This document shows, piece after piece, positions 8,587 through 15,787 of a DNA stretch of 64,000 nucleotides. The number at the start of each line of letters is the position of its first letter. The stretch's first letter is position 1. The position numbers and the translations under genes were made by a program. Below the pieces are notes generated by a model. The model ran no database searches. It was not told the DNA's origin and saw nothing but the letters and a program-made list of their open reading frames with translations. Origin of the DNA: Micromonospora chaiyaphumensis (GTDB lineage Bacteria; Actinomycetota; Actinomycetes; Mycobacteriales; Micromonosporaceae); contig NZ_FMCS01000001.1 of NCBI RefSeq assembly GCF_900091435.1, positions 62,001 to 126,000 of the forward strand. The letters run 5' to 3'.

Positions 8587-8984
8587 GCACCGTGACCGGC
8601 GGCCTCGACCCCGAGGTGCGGCGCGTGCTCGATGGCGCCCCGATCGCCCACCTCGCCACCGTCCGGCCCGACGGCTCGCCGCACACCACCCCCGTCTACA
8701 TCGGTACGCACGGCGACCGCGTCGTCTTCTTCACCGGCCCGGCGACACGCAAGGCGCGGAACCTGCGCCACGACCAGCGCATGGCGCTGTCCGTCGCACC
8801 GGCCGACAACCCGTTCACGCCGGTCGTCGTCCGCGGCCGCGTCGTCGAATGGGTCGAGGGTGACGCGGCGTGGCAGATCATCGACCGGCTGGTCGCCAAG
8901 TACACCGATCAGCCGTACCCCCGTGGGCAGGAGCGTGTCGTGGCCGTGATCGAAGCCGACCACCAGACCGTCGACGTCGGCTGA
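8583..8984 (+). CDS. PPOX-class flavin/F420-dependent oxidoreductase
   Basis: This 133-residue protein has the split-barrel fold of pyridoxamine 5'-phosphate oxidase-like enzymes. Visible blocks are I-A-H-L-A-T-V-R-P-D-G-S-P-H-T-T-P-V, the cofactor-contacting V-V-F-F-T-G-P-A-T-R-K-A-R-N-L-R and the dimer strand V-V-V-R-G-R-V-V-E-W. Small actinobacterial members of this type use F420 or FMN and reduce small molecules; which cofactor is used here cannot be told. It overlaps the upstream reductase by four bases (ATGA) and the two probably act together or share control by the divergent HxlR protein. Confidence 0.85.
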   Translation: MSTVTGGLDPEVRRVLDGAPIAHLATVRPDGSPHTTPVYIGTHGDRVVFFTGPATRKARNLRHDQRMALSVAPADNPFTPVVVRGRVVEWVEGDAAWQIIDRLVAKYTDQPYPRGQERVVAVIEADHQTVDVG

Positions 8985-9010
8985 GCCAACTCGACCGAGC
9001 GGAGTCGGCT
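8984..9010 (+). terminator. Stem-loop after the PPOX gene
   Basis: AGCCAACTC and GAGTCGGCT form a nine-base stem with one mismatch and a nine-base loop, starting at the last base of the PPOX stop codon. No T-run follows. It probably separates the PPOX transcript from the convergent hypothetical gene. Confidence 0.4.
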
Positions 9011-9034
9011 GAACCGGGCCGGCGGGCGTGGCGA

Positions 9035-9337
9035 TCAGGGCAGCCGGCGCACCGCAGGGTCGGTGTGCTCGGCCAGGACGAACCGCCCCTGATCGTCGAG
9101 AGCGTGCACGGTGACGGGGACGGAGCTTCCGTCTTCGAAGCTCAGCGTGAAGACGGGATCGAGGCCGCACAGGAAGGCGAGCCCCTGGCGCCCCTCGTCG
9201 TCGTCGTGGATCAGGCGGCCGCGCGCGTCCCAGCCGCCGCCGCTGTCCGCGATGACCACCGCGATGTCAACCCTGGCGAGGAGGGTGGACGGGTTCGCCC
9301 ACCAGTCCAGGGAACACCGGCCCTCGAACCGCTCCAT
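9035..9337 (-). CDS. Hypothetical protein (100 residues)
   Basis: I do not recognise this small acidic protein. It has strong G/C third-position bias and no signal peptide or membrane segment. Its start contains the R-C-S-L-D-W-W-A-N-P run and the C-terminal half has alternating beta-like strands (F-T-L-S-F-E-D-G-S-S-V-P-V-T-V-H-A-L-D). The ATG at 9337 is chosen because GAGAGG lies eight bases upstream; a GTG at 9346 would overlap that site. It follows another hypothetical gene on the same strand by about 60 bases, so the two may be cotranscribed. Confidence 0.65.
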   Translation of the reverse strand: MERFEGRCSLDWWANPSTLLARVDIAVVIADSGGGWDARGRLIHDDDEGRQGLAFLCGLDPVFTLSFEDGSSVPVTVHALDDQGRFVLAEHTDPAVRRLP

Positions 9338-9397
9338 GGGCACCACCTCTCGAAACCCGACTATCCACCCTGCCGCGACAAGGCCGCGCCAGCTTGA

Positions 9398-10114
9398 TCA
9401 GGTACCCACGATGCTTCCCGAGGGCTGGAGCGAGTCGGCGACGAGGCGGAGTTGGTCTGGCGACAGCTCACCTCCGCGGCGGCGGTAGGCATGAGGTCCG
9501 AGGGCGACGAGGCCATCAGCGGTGCTCGCCCATCGGCACGGTGCCCAGTACCTGCTGTGCAGCAGTTCCTCGCCGACCTGGCACACCTCGGACCGAGCGC
9601 CGACAGCAGTCAGCGCTTCCGCGACCAGGTCCACGGCACTGCCCGGCCGGTTGCTGTCGGCGCAGGCCGGGAGGATCAGGAGCAGCCGCTCGGCCGGGGT
9701 GTGGTCGTGGTCCGGATGGTGCGCGGCGGCGACGACTTCCGGCCATGCGAACGCCGGCCCCCGGAAGTGGCCCTCGACGGCCGCCAGGGGGATTCGCGCG
9801 TCGCCGGTGCCGGGATCGAGCACGTAGTCGACGCCGCCGTCGTCTCGGGCGTTGCGCATGACGACGTGCAGGCGACAACGCCCGGCAAGTGGCAGCGAGA
9901 ACACGGGCCAACTGTGTGGGTCGAGGAAGGTGTCGGCAATCTGCTCCAGGTCGGCCGGATCGACGCCGAAGGCCTCCGGCGCTGTCGCCGATTCGCCGAC
10001 GGCGAAGAGGAACGTGGGCCAGAACAGTGGATGCGTCATCAGGGCCGACCCGTCGACCAGCGGGGAGTGTGGAAACGGCGGCTCGTACCCGTCCAGATAT
10101 CCGGGGATGATCAC
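9398..10114 (-). CDS. Hypothetical protein (238 residues)
   Basis: No family is recognised. The protein is cytoplasmic in appearance, rich in aspartate and histidine (A-A-H-H-P-D-H-D-H), with an N-terminal block I-I-P-G-Y-L-D-G-Y-E-P-P-F-P and a middle segment L-L-L-I-L-P-A-C-A-D-S-N that could be a buried strand. Codon use is like its neighbours, supporting a real gene. The start is GTG with only a weak upstream site. It precedes the 100-residue hypothetical gene on the same strand, and the pair may work together, but nothing in the sequence says how. Confidence 0.65.
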   Translation of the reverse strand: MIIPGYLDGYEPPFPHSPLVDGSALMTHPLFWPTFLFAVGESATAPEAFGVDPADLEQIADTFLDPHSWPVFSLPLAGRCRLHVVMRNARDDGGVDYVLDPGTGDARIPLAAVEGHFRGPAFAWPEVVAAAHHPDHDHTPAERLLLILPACADSNRPGSAVDLVAEALTAVGARSEVCQVGEELLHSRYWAPCRWASTADGLVALGPHAYRRRGGELSPDQLRLVADSLQPSGSIVGT

Positions 10115-10196
10115 GTCGTCATCATGGCACTGCGGCAGCCCGGGCCGGGTCCTCCGAGGTTGCCGCCGGGACGTCCGTCCACCCCGACCCGCCGGC

Positions 10197-10242
10197 GCCG
10201 CCAGGATCGCCGAGCCTGTCGAGCGACTCGACGCCTGGCGGC
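10197..10242 (-). terminator. Nested stem-loop downstream of rph
   Basis: GCCGCCAGG (10197-10205) pairs perfectly with CCTGGCGGC (10234-10242), and inside it GTCGAG pairs with CTCGAC around a three-base loop. The element lies 43 bases past the rph stop in an otherwise gene-free 171-base stretch (10115-10285), so it is a likely rph terminator. No T-run is present. Confidence 0.5.
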
Positions 10243-10285
10243 ACGCGGGCCTACCGCGGCGCCGGCATCCGGCGGACCGTGGCGA

Positions 10286-12886
10286 TCAGTCGGGCAGGAT
10301 CTCGACGTAGCCGTCGGTGCCGTGCAGGCGGATCCGCTGCCCGTCCCGGATCAGCCTTGTCGCGTCGTGCACGCCGACGACGGCGGGTAGGCCGTACTCC
10401 CGGGCGATCACCGCACCGTGGGTCATGAGGCCGCCCACCTCCGTCACCAACCCGTCCACCGCCACGAACAGGGGTGACCAGCTCGGGTCGGTGAAGGCGG
10501 TGACCAGGATGTCGCCCGGTTCGAGATCGGCCTCGGCCACGTCGAGGATGACGCGGGCCCGCCCCTCGACGATCCCGCCGGAGACGGGGAGGCCGACCAG
10601 GGCGCCGTCCGGCACGTCGTCGCGCCGGTACGCCCCGGACAGGCCCTCGCCCTCGGACGTGAGCACCCGGGGCGGGACGAGCGCCTGATACGACCGGAAC
10701 TCGTCCCTGCGCCGGCGGATGAGCTGATCATCGGCGTGCTCCGTGCGGACGACGTCGTGCAGCTCGGCGAACGTGAGGTAGAAGATGTCCTCCTGCTCGC
10801 GCAGCACACCGGCCCGCACGAGCCGCTCGGCCTCCTTCAGCAGGGCCTGCTTGTAGACGAAGTAGCGGCTCACGATGGCGTACTTCGGATACTCCCGGTA
10901 GCCGATGAAGGTGCGGACCCGGTCGATCATCCGCTTGGTCTCCCCGGCCTTCCGCTCCCCGTCCGGCAGGGCCCGCAGGCGCTCCAGGACCTCCTGTTCC
11001 TTCCTCTGCGCCTCCCGGCGCCCGTGCTCGAAGCGCCGCGTGCGAGCGCCCGGCTCGAAGTTCCGGACGTTGTCGAGGATGAGGGACACGAGCGCGGTGG
11101 GGCGCTCGCTCCAGCGTGGCCTCGTGATGTCGATCTCGCCGACGCAGCGCATCCCGTACGTGTCGAGGTAGTCCCGGATGGCGTCGCGCGCTTCCCGGCC
11201 CCCCGGGAGCCTGGGCAGCTCGTCCAGGAAGCCGTCGTCCTCGACCTTCTCCAGGAAGGCCACCACCTCCGGGTGCGGGCGGATGACGTCGGCGACGTCC
11301 AGGAGCGCGAGTCCCATCTCCGACGTGACGTTGTGGGGCGCGGACAGCGTGAGCGTGTCGGAGGCGTTCTTCTCGCCGAGCCACGCGAGCAGCTGCTCGT
11401 TGAGCCACCACGAGGCCTCCATCCCCGCCATGATCGCCTGCATGCTCTGCGGGTCGCCCAGGAGCCGCTTGTGCTCCTCGAAGGCCGCGAGGAGGAAATC
11501 GAACAGCGCCGGTCCCGACTTCGCGGCGATGTCGCGCCGCAGGGCGGCGAGAGCGGTCTGGCTGCGGTCGATCAGCTCGGTGACGATGGCCGGATCGGTC
11601 TCGATCGGGGCGGGCGCGCCGCCGGCGCGCGGTCCCGCCGGACCCTGATCGGGAAGCGACGGGATGAAGTCGCCCCGGTCGATGAGGGTCTCCAGGGCGT
11701 CCCTGGTCAGCGGATCGGCCTTGCCCGCCATCTCCAGCAGGCCCGCGCGGCTCGACGGCGCTGCCAGCGCCCGGGTGGCGTCGACGAACAGCCTTCCGCC
11801 GGCCTCGTGCATCGGCGCCATGGCCGTCAGCTGCCACATGGAGAAGCCCAGGGGCTTCATGGCGTCCGTCATCATCTGCTGGTGACCGACCGAGAGGTAG
11901 ACATGGTTCTCTCCGTCGCCGGCCTGCGGGATCGGGAAGAGCGTGGTGATCGGCCGGCTCTGGACGATCTGGAAGTCGTCGTCGACCAGGCACCATTCGA
12001 TGTCCTGAGGGCGGCCGAAGTGGGCCTCGATCCGCCGGCCGAGCTGCACCAGCCGCAGGACCTGCGCATCCGTCAGCGCCGGCTGCTCCTGCCGCTCCGG
12101 GTCGATCGCCTGTTCCGTCGTCCCGCCGCCCGGCAGCGCGTGGATGGCGAGCCGCTTGGTGGCGATCGTCCGGTCGACGATCGCACCGTCCCGCACCGTG
12201 TACGCGTCCGCGTTGACCAGCCCCGAGACCAGCGCCTCGCCGAGGCCGAAGCTGGCCTCCACGGAGGCGACCTTCCGGTTGGACGTGACGGGGTCGGCCG
12301 TGAACAGCACGCCGGCCACCTGCGGGAAGACCATCTTCTGCACGACGACGGCCATCTGGACCCGGCGGTGGTCCATGCCGTTCCGCTGGCGGTAGGTCAC
12401 GGCCCGCTCGGTGAAGAGTGAGGCCCAGCACCGGCTGACGTGCTGGAGGACCGCCGCCGGCCCCACGACGTTCAGGTACGTGTCCTGCTGGCCGGCGAAG
12501 GATGCCGTCGGCAGGTCCTCGGCCGTCGCGCTGGACCGGACGGCACAGGCCGCTCGCTCGCCGAGCCGGGCGAGCGCTCGGCTGATCTCCGCCGCCACGT
12601 CGTCGGGCAGCGCGATCCCTTCGATGGTCCGGCGGATCTCCGCGCTGAGCGTGCGGATCGCCTCCCGGTCGTCCGGTTCCAGGCGCGACAGCCGGTCGAG
12701 TCGCTCGTCGATCGCCGGCGCCTCGGACACGATCCTCCGGAAGGCATCCGTCGTCACGCAGAATCCGGCCGGCACGCGAATGCCGTCGATCCGCGACAAC
12801 GCCCCCAGGTGCGCGCCCTTGCCGCCGACGACCGCGACCTGCGTCTCGTCGACCTCGTGGAAATCTGACACGTACTGCTCGGTCAT
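10286..12886 (-). CDS. rph: Rifamycin-inactivating phosphotransferase
   Basis: This 866-residue protein has the three-part layout of rifampin phosphotransferase. First is an ATP-grasp domain (V-V-G-G-K-G-A-H-L-G-A-L-S-R-I near residue 17 onward, S-S-A-T-A-E-D, Q-D-I-E-W-C in a later strand), next a rifampin-binding middle domain, and last a PEP-synthase-like swivelling histidine domain with G-G-L-M-T-H-G-A-V-I-A-R-E-Y-G. The histidine, at about residue 823, matches the phosphate-carrying residue of the known enzymes. The family phosphorylates the C21 hydroxyl of rifamycins, giving resistance. I chose the ATG at 12886 because relatives begin just there; in-frame codons extend to 12946. A rifamycin-associated element lies 66 bases upstream. 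PEP synthase is excluded by length and the early motif. Confidence 0.92.
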   Translation of the reverse strand: MTEQYVSDFHEVDETQVAVVGGKGAHLGALSRIDGIRVPAGFCVTTDAFRRIVSEAPAIDERLDRLSRLEPDDREAIRTLSAEIRRTIEGIALPDDVAAEISRALARLGERAACAVRSSATAEDLPTASFAGQQDTYLNVVGPAAVLQHVSRCWASLFTERAVTYRQRNGMDHRRVQMAVVVQKMVFPQVAGVLFTADPVTSNRKVASVEASFGLGEALVSGLVNADAYTVRDGAIVDRTIATKRLAIHALPGGGTTEQAIDPERQEQPALTDAQVLRLVQLGRRIEAHFGRPQDIEWCLVDDDFQIVQSRPITTLFPIPQAGDGENHVYLSVGHQQMMTDAMKPLGFSMWQLTAMAPMHEAGGRLFVDATRALAAPSSRAGLLEMAGKADPLTRDALETLIDRGDFIPSLPDQGPAGPRAGGAPAPIETDPAIVTELIDRSQTALAALRRDIAAKSGPALFDFLLAAFEEHKRLLGDPQSMQAIMAGMEASWWLNEQLLAWLGEKNASDTLTLSAPHNVTSEMGLALLDVADVIRPHPEVVAFLEKVEDDGFLDELPRLPGGREARDAIRDYLDTYGMRCVGEIDITRPRWSERPTALVSLILDNVRNFEPGARTRRFEHGRREAQRKEQEVLERLRALPDGERKAGETKRMIDRVRTFIGYREYPKYAIVSRYFVYKQALLKEAERLVRAGVLREQEDIFYLTFAELHDVVRTEHADDQLIRRRRDEFRSYQALVPPRVLTSEGEGLSGAYRRDDVPDGALVGLPVSGGIVEGRARVILDVAEADLEPGDILVTAFTDPSWSPLFVAVDGLVTEVGGLMTHGAVIAREYGLPAVVGVHDATRLIRDGQRIRLHGTDGYVEILPD

Positions 12887-12951
12887 CGCGATGTCGTGCC
12901 CCAATTCTTCGTCCGTTTCTCCGTCCGGCCGACGATTCTGCGGCACGACCC

Positions 12952-12970
12952 GGGTCTTGCGGCAAGGCCC
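12952..12970 (-). promoter_or_regulatory. Rifamycin-associated element (RAE) upstream of rph
   Basis: The 19-base sequence GGGTCTTGCGGCAAGGCCC is an inverted repeat with nine-base arms, one mismatch and a central G. From memory it matches the rifamycin-associated element described upstream of rifamycin-inactivating genes in actinomycetes. Read on the minus strand it contains TTGCCG, and CAGAAT follows 19 bases later, a possible -35/-10 pair. AT-rich DNA (GATATACGTTAAAG, 12978-12991) lies just beyond it. Confidence 0.8.
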
Positions 12971-13024
12971 CCGGTCCGATATACGTTAAAGTGGGGCCGC
13001 GAAATGTCTCGCGAAGTCACCCAA

Positions 13025-13540
13025 TCAAATCAACGGGCGACTGACCACGCTTTCGGTGCGGCCGCTCAACTCCCGGTCCAGGGTCTCCTGCGCGTCGCGC
13101 ATCGCCTCGGCGTACCGCGGTTCGGCGAGCCGCCGCATCCCCACCTCGGGTGCGACCTCCTCCACCACCGCGCTGATCCACCAGATGTTGCCGAACGGGT
13201 CGCGCACCCGTCCGCCCCGCTGACCGAAGGCGTGGGTGGCCGGTGCGGTGACCACGCGCGCCCCGGCGGCGACCGCGCGCTCGGTCGCGGCGTCGGCGTC
13301 GGCGACGAAGACCCGCACCAGCGACGGCATGGCCGGCCAGTCCGGCTGCCGGTCGAAGGCGAGCAGGATCGTGTCGCCGACGCGGATCTCGGCGTGGCCG
13401 ATCGTCCCGTCCTCCAGGCGTACCCGTCCGAGTTCGACACCGTCGAACACCGCGGTGACGAAGTCCAGCAACTGCCCGGTGTCCGGCGTGACGATCCACG
13501 GCGCGGCGGTCGTGTACCCGGCGGGCGCGGTGCGGCTCAT
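13025..13540 (-). CDS. VOC-family (glyoxalase/bleomycin-resistance-like) protein
   Basis: The 171-residue protein is a PhnB/VOC-type protein. Visible are the first-module strand A-A-P-W-I-V-T-P-D-T, the pairing block G-H-A-E-I-R-V-G-D-T-I-L-L-A-F, and the second-module V-F-V-A-D-A-D-A-A-T-E-R-A-V-A-A-G-A and G-G-R-V-R-D-P-F-G-N-I-W-W. VOC proteins are metal-dependent isomerases, lyases or drug-binding proteins; the substrate is unknown. A C-terminal tail of about 40 residues extends beyond the fold. It is divergent from a YafY/WYL regulator across an 82-base region carrying a palindrome, a common pairing that suggests local control. Confidence 0.85.
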   Translation of the reverse strand: MSRTAPAGYTTAAPWIVTPDTGQLLDFVTAVFDGVELGRVRLEDGTIGHAEIRVGDTILLAFDRQPDWPAMPSLVRVFVADADAATERAVAAGARVVTAPATHAFGQRGGRVRDPFGNIWWISAVVEEVAPEVGMRRLAEPRYAEAMRDAQETLDRELSGRTESVVSRPLI

Positions 13541-13579
13541 GGCAAATCTCCCTCGTGTCGTGACGAACTGCGCCCACGC

Positions 13580-13609
13580 TAGGACCCGTATAGGTCAGAT
13601 CCCGTCCTA
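13580..13609. promoter_or_regulatory. Nested inverted repeats between VOC gene and YafY regulator
   Basis: TAGGAC (13580-13585) and GTCCTA (13604-13609) are perfect inverted arms, and inside them GACC (13583) and GGTC (13593) flank CGTATA. The element is centred in the 82-base divergent region. It is a candidate operator for the WYL regulator, inferred from position only. Confidence 0.5.
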
Positions 13610-13622
13610 CTCCCGCGGCACA

Positions 13623-14603
13623 ATGACGGCCATGTCCGACCCGCGTGCCCGGCTGCTGTCCCTGCTGTCGTTGTTGCAGACCCCACGGTTGTGGCCGGGC
13701 AGCGAGCTGGCACAGCGGCTCGGGGTGTCCGGCCGGACCCTGCGACGGGACGTCGACCGGCTGCGGGACCTGGGCTATCCGGTGTACGCGGAGCAGGGCG
13801 GGCTGGGCGGGTACCGGTTGGCGGCCGGCGCGGCGATGCCGCCGCTGCTCCTCGAGGACGACGAGGCCGTCGCGATGGCCATCGGGCTGCGCACGGCCGC
13901 GGCGCAGCCGGTGGCCGGGGTGGACGAGGCGGCGGTGCGGGCACTGGCCAAGCTGCTGCAGGTGCTGCCGGCGCGGCTGCGCCGCAGGGTCGACACCCTG
14001 GCCTCCTCCACTGTGGCCCACCCGTTCGCACCGGCCATGGCGCCGGTGGACCCGGACACGCTGGTCGTCACCTCCGCGACGATTGCCAACCACGAGCGGC
14101 TGCGGTTCCGGTACCGCGACCAGGGCCGGCACGTCGAGCCGCGCGCCCTGGTGACGGCCGGGCGGCGCTGGTACCTCCTCGCCTTCGACCTCGACCGCGA
14201 CGACTGGCGGACCTTCCGGCTGGACCGGGTCACCACCGCCGTCGCGACGGGCGCCCGGGCGACCACGAGGGACGTACCCGGCGGGGACGTCGCCGCCTTC
14301 GTCGCCAGCCGGACCATGCGCATGGCCCCCACGTGTAAGGCCGACGTCATGCTGCACGCACCGGCCGCCCGGGTGGTGGATCGCCTCGGCGGGCCGCCGC
14401 CGGGCACCCTGACCGATCAGCCGGACGGCACCTGCCGGTGGCTCGCCCCGCCGGACACCCCCGAGTGGCACGCGCTGCGGCTGGCGTCGATCGGGCTGCC
14501 GTTCACCGTCAACGGCCCGCCCGAGCTGGTCGCCCACCTCAGGTCGACGGCCGCGCTGTTCCGGTCCGGCACGGCGGGGCCGCGTCCTCGACCGGTCGCG
14601 TAA
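13623..14603 (+). CDS. YafY-like HTH/WYL-domain transcriptional regulator
   Basis: This is a 326-residue regulator. Residues about 5-65 form an HTH_11 winged helix (L-A-Q-R-L-G-V-S-G-R-T-L-R-R-D-V-D-R-L-R-D-L-G-Y-P-V), followed by a linker and a WYL domain (L-R-F-R-Y-R-D-Q-G-R-H-V-E-P-R-A-L-V and R-R-W-Y-L-L-A-F-D) and a C-terminal WCX part. WYL domains sense small ligands, often nucleotides or metabolites. The ATG at 13623 and a second at 13632 are both possible; neither has a good ribosome-binding site. It is divergent from the VOC gene, its likely target. Confidence 0.87.
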   Translation: MTAMSDPRARLLSLLSLLQTPRLWPGSELAQRLGVSGRTLRRDVDRLRDLGYPVYAEQGGLGGYRLAAGAAMPPLLLEDDEAVAMAIGLRTAAAQPVAGVDEAAVRALAKLLQVLPARLRRRVDTLASSTVAHPFAPAMAPVDPDTLVVTSATIANHERLRFRYRDQGRHVEPRALVTAGRRWYLLAFDLDRDDWRTFRLDRVTTAVATGARATTRDVPGGDVAAFVASRTMRMAPTCKADVMLHAPAARVVDRLGGPPPGTLTDQPDGTCRWLAPPDTPEWHALRLASIGLPFTVNGPPELVAHLRSTAALFRSGTAGPRPRPVA

Positions 14604-14711
14604 CGGCACGGCGAGCCGCAGCGCCGGTCTTATACAGCGCCTTCCAGGGTGCGGGCGGGAACTCGGGACCGAGAGCTGCCGCCCAATCGAGTCGAGTGCG
14701 GGGAAGTGTTC

Positions 14712-14996
14712 ATGGTGGAGCCCACGACGTCCGTCCCACATCCGCAGCGGCGGCCCGGCCCGCCGTCGGCGGGCGCCGCCGTGCAGGAAGCCCCGGCGGT
14801 GGCACCGGCCGCCGGTGGTGGCGCCGCTCCGGCCGGACAACCGGAGCCGGGGGAGGGGCGGCGGCCGACCTGCCAGCACTGCCGGCAGCCCCTGTTCGAG
14901 GACAGCCTCTGGGGGTGGATGCACGCGGGCAGCCGGTACCTGTGCCAGGACCCGGCCACCGGTGAACCGTTGTGCCAGCCGGCCACGCCCGCCTAG
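14712..14996 (+). CDS. Small Pro/Ala-rich protein with C-terminal zinc-finger-like motif
   Basis: I do not recognise this 94-residue protein. The first 50 residues are Pro/Ala/Gly-rich and probably disordered. The C-terminal part has C54-Q-H-C57, His71, Cys78 and Cys88, spaced like a small zinc ribbon, around the conserved-looking W-G-W-M-H-A-G-S-R-Y-L-C. The ATG at 14712 has GGGGA at good spacing; an in-frame ATG-free extension to 14649 has none. Upstream, TATACA at 14632-14637 could be a -10. No obvious operon partner exists, and the function is unknown. Confidence 0.6.
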   Translation: MVEPTTSVPHPQRRPGPPSAGAAVQEAPAVAPAAGGGAAPAGQPEPGEGRRPTCQHCRQPLFEDSLWGWMHAGSRYLCQDPATGEPLCQPATPA

Positions 14997-15158
14997 CTCC
15001 GCGGACCGGCTCACTCGGTCGGGCTATTCGCGCTGCTCGTCCGGGCAAGCGACCCGGTCGCGAGGTGTGGTGCGCCTAGGGTGGAGAGTCGACAGTCGTA
15101 GCGGGGCGGGCTCCGGTCCGGGGCCGCACACGCCCGCGGGTACAGCCGGAAGGCATCG

Positions 15159-15266
15159 ATGGCCGAGACAACCGTGCCGGGCCGCGTCCGGAACGCCGGG
15201 CGGCCACCGCTCGACAGGCGTGCGGGGCCGCCGGCCGCCGGGGCGTGCCGCGGCGGCCACCGCTGA
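15159..15266 (+). CDS. Possible 35-residue small ORF upstream of membrane protein
   Basis: An ATG with a strong ribosome-binding site (GGAAGG, five bases upstream) opens a 35-codon frame with about 90 percent G/C third positions. It ends one base before the ATG of the membrane protein. The product is basic (many Arg, Gly, Pro) and unlike anything I know. It could be a leader that couples translation of the next gene, or a chance frame in GC-rich DNA. The rest of 14997-15267 holds only a TAGGGT hexamer (15077-15082) that could be a -10. Confidence 0.35.
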   Translation: MAETTVPGRVRNAGRPPLDRRAGPPAAGACRGGHR

Positions 15267-15267
15267 G

Positions 15268-15744
15268 ATGGACTGGGCCGGATGGGCGGTGTTCGGGCTG
15301 GTCGCCACCGCTGCGCTCACCGCGGCGATGATCAGCGCACAGATGGCCGGCTTGACCCGCCTCGACCTTCCCCTGGTGCTCGGCACCCTCGTGACCGAGG
15401 ACCCCGACCGGGCCCGGGTCGTCGGCTTCTTCATCCACCTCCTCGCCGGTCAGGGCTTCGCCCTGGGGTACGCGGTCGCGTTCGCCCTGCTGCACCGCGC
15501 CACCTGGTGGATCGGCGCGCTGTTCGGCGGGCTCCACGTCGCGATCGCGTTGACGGTGATCCTGCCGCTGCTGCCCGGCGTCCATCCGCGGATGGCCTCG
15601 CTGCGGGCCGGCCCGTCCAGCACTGCCGTGCTGGAGCCACCCGGCCTGTTCGCCCTCAACTACGGCGTCCAGACGCCCGCGGTCACGGCTGTGGTCCACG
15701 TGATCTACGGGGTCGTGCTCGGGCTGCTCCTGCGCGCCGGTTGA
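15268..15744 (+). CDS. Hypothetical membrane protein (158 residues)
   Basis: The protein has about four hydrophobic segments: A-V-F-G-L-V-A-T-A-A-L-T-A-A-M near the start, F-I-H-L-L-A-G-Q-G-F-A-L-G-Y-A-V-A-F-A-L-L in the middle, W-I-G-A-L-F-G-G-L-H-V-A-I-A-L next, and A-V-V-H-V-I-Y-G-V-V-L-G-L-L-L at the end. The two G-x-H and V-I-Y-G-V-V-L-G patterns resemble small actinobacterial DUF-type membrane proteins, and I cannot name the family with confidence. It stands 43 bases before the GH15 gene on the same strand and may be cotranscribed with it. Confidence 0.7.
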   Translation: MDWAGWAVFGLVATAALTAAMISAQMAGLTRLDLPLVLGTLVTEDPDRARVVGFFIHLLAGQGFALGYAVAFALLHRATWWIGALFGGLHVAIALTVILPLLPGVHPRMASLRAGPSSTAVLEPPGLFALNYGVQTPAVTAVVHVIYGVVLGLLLRAG

Positions 15745-15787
15745 TCGGCCTTCGGGTGCGCACCACAGGACCTGAGGGGAGCCCGCC

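Noticed and set aside
10286..12886. Phosphoenolpyruvate synthase as identity of rph.
   Set aside because: The early G-G-K-G-A-H-L-G-A-L-S-R-I block, the length and the upstream RAE fit the rifamycin enzyme.
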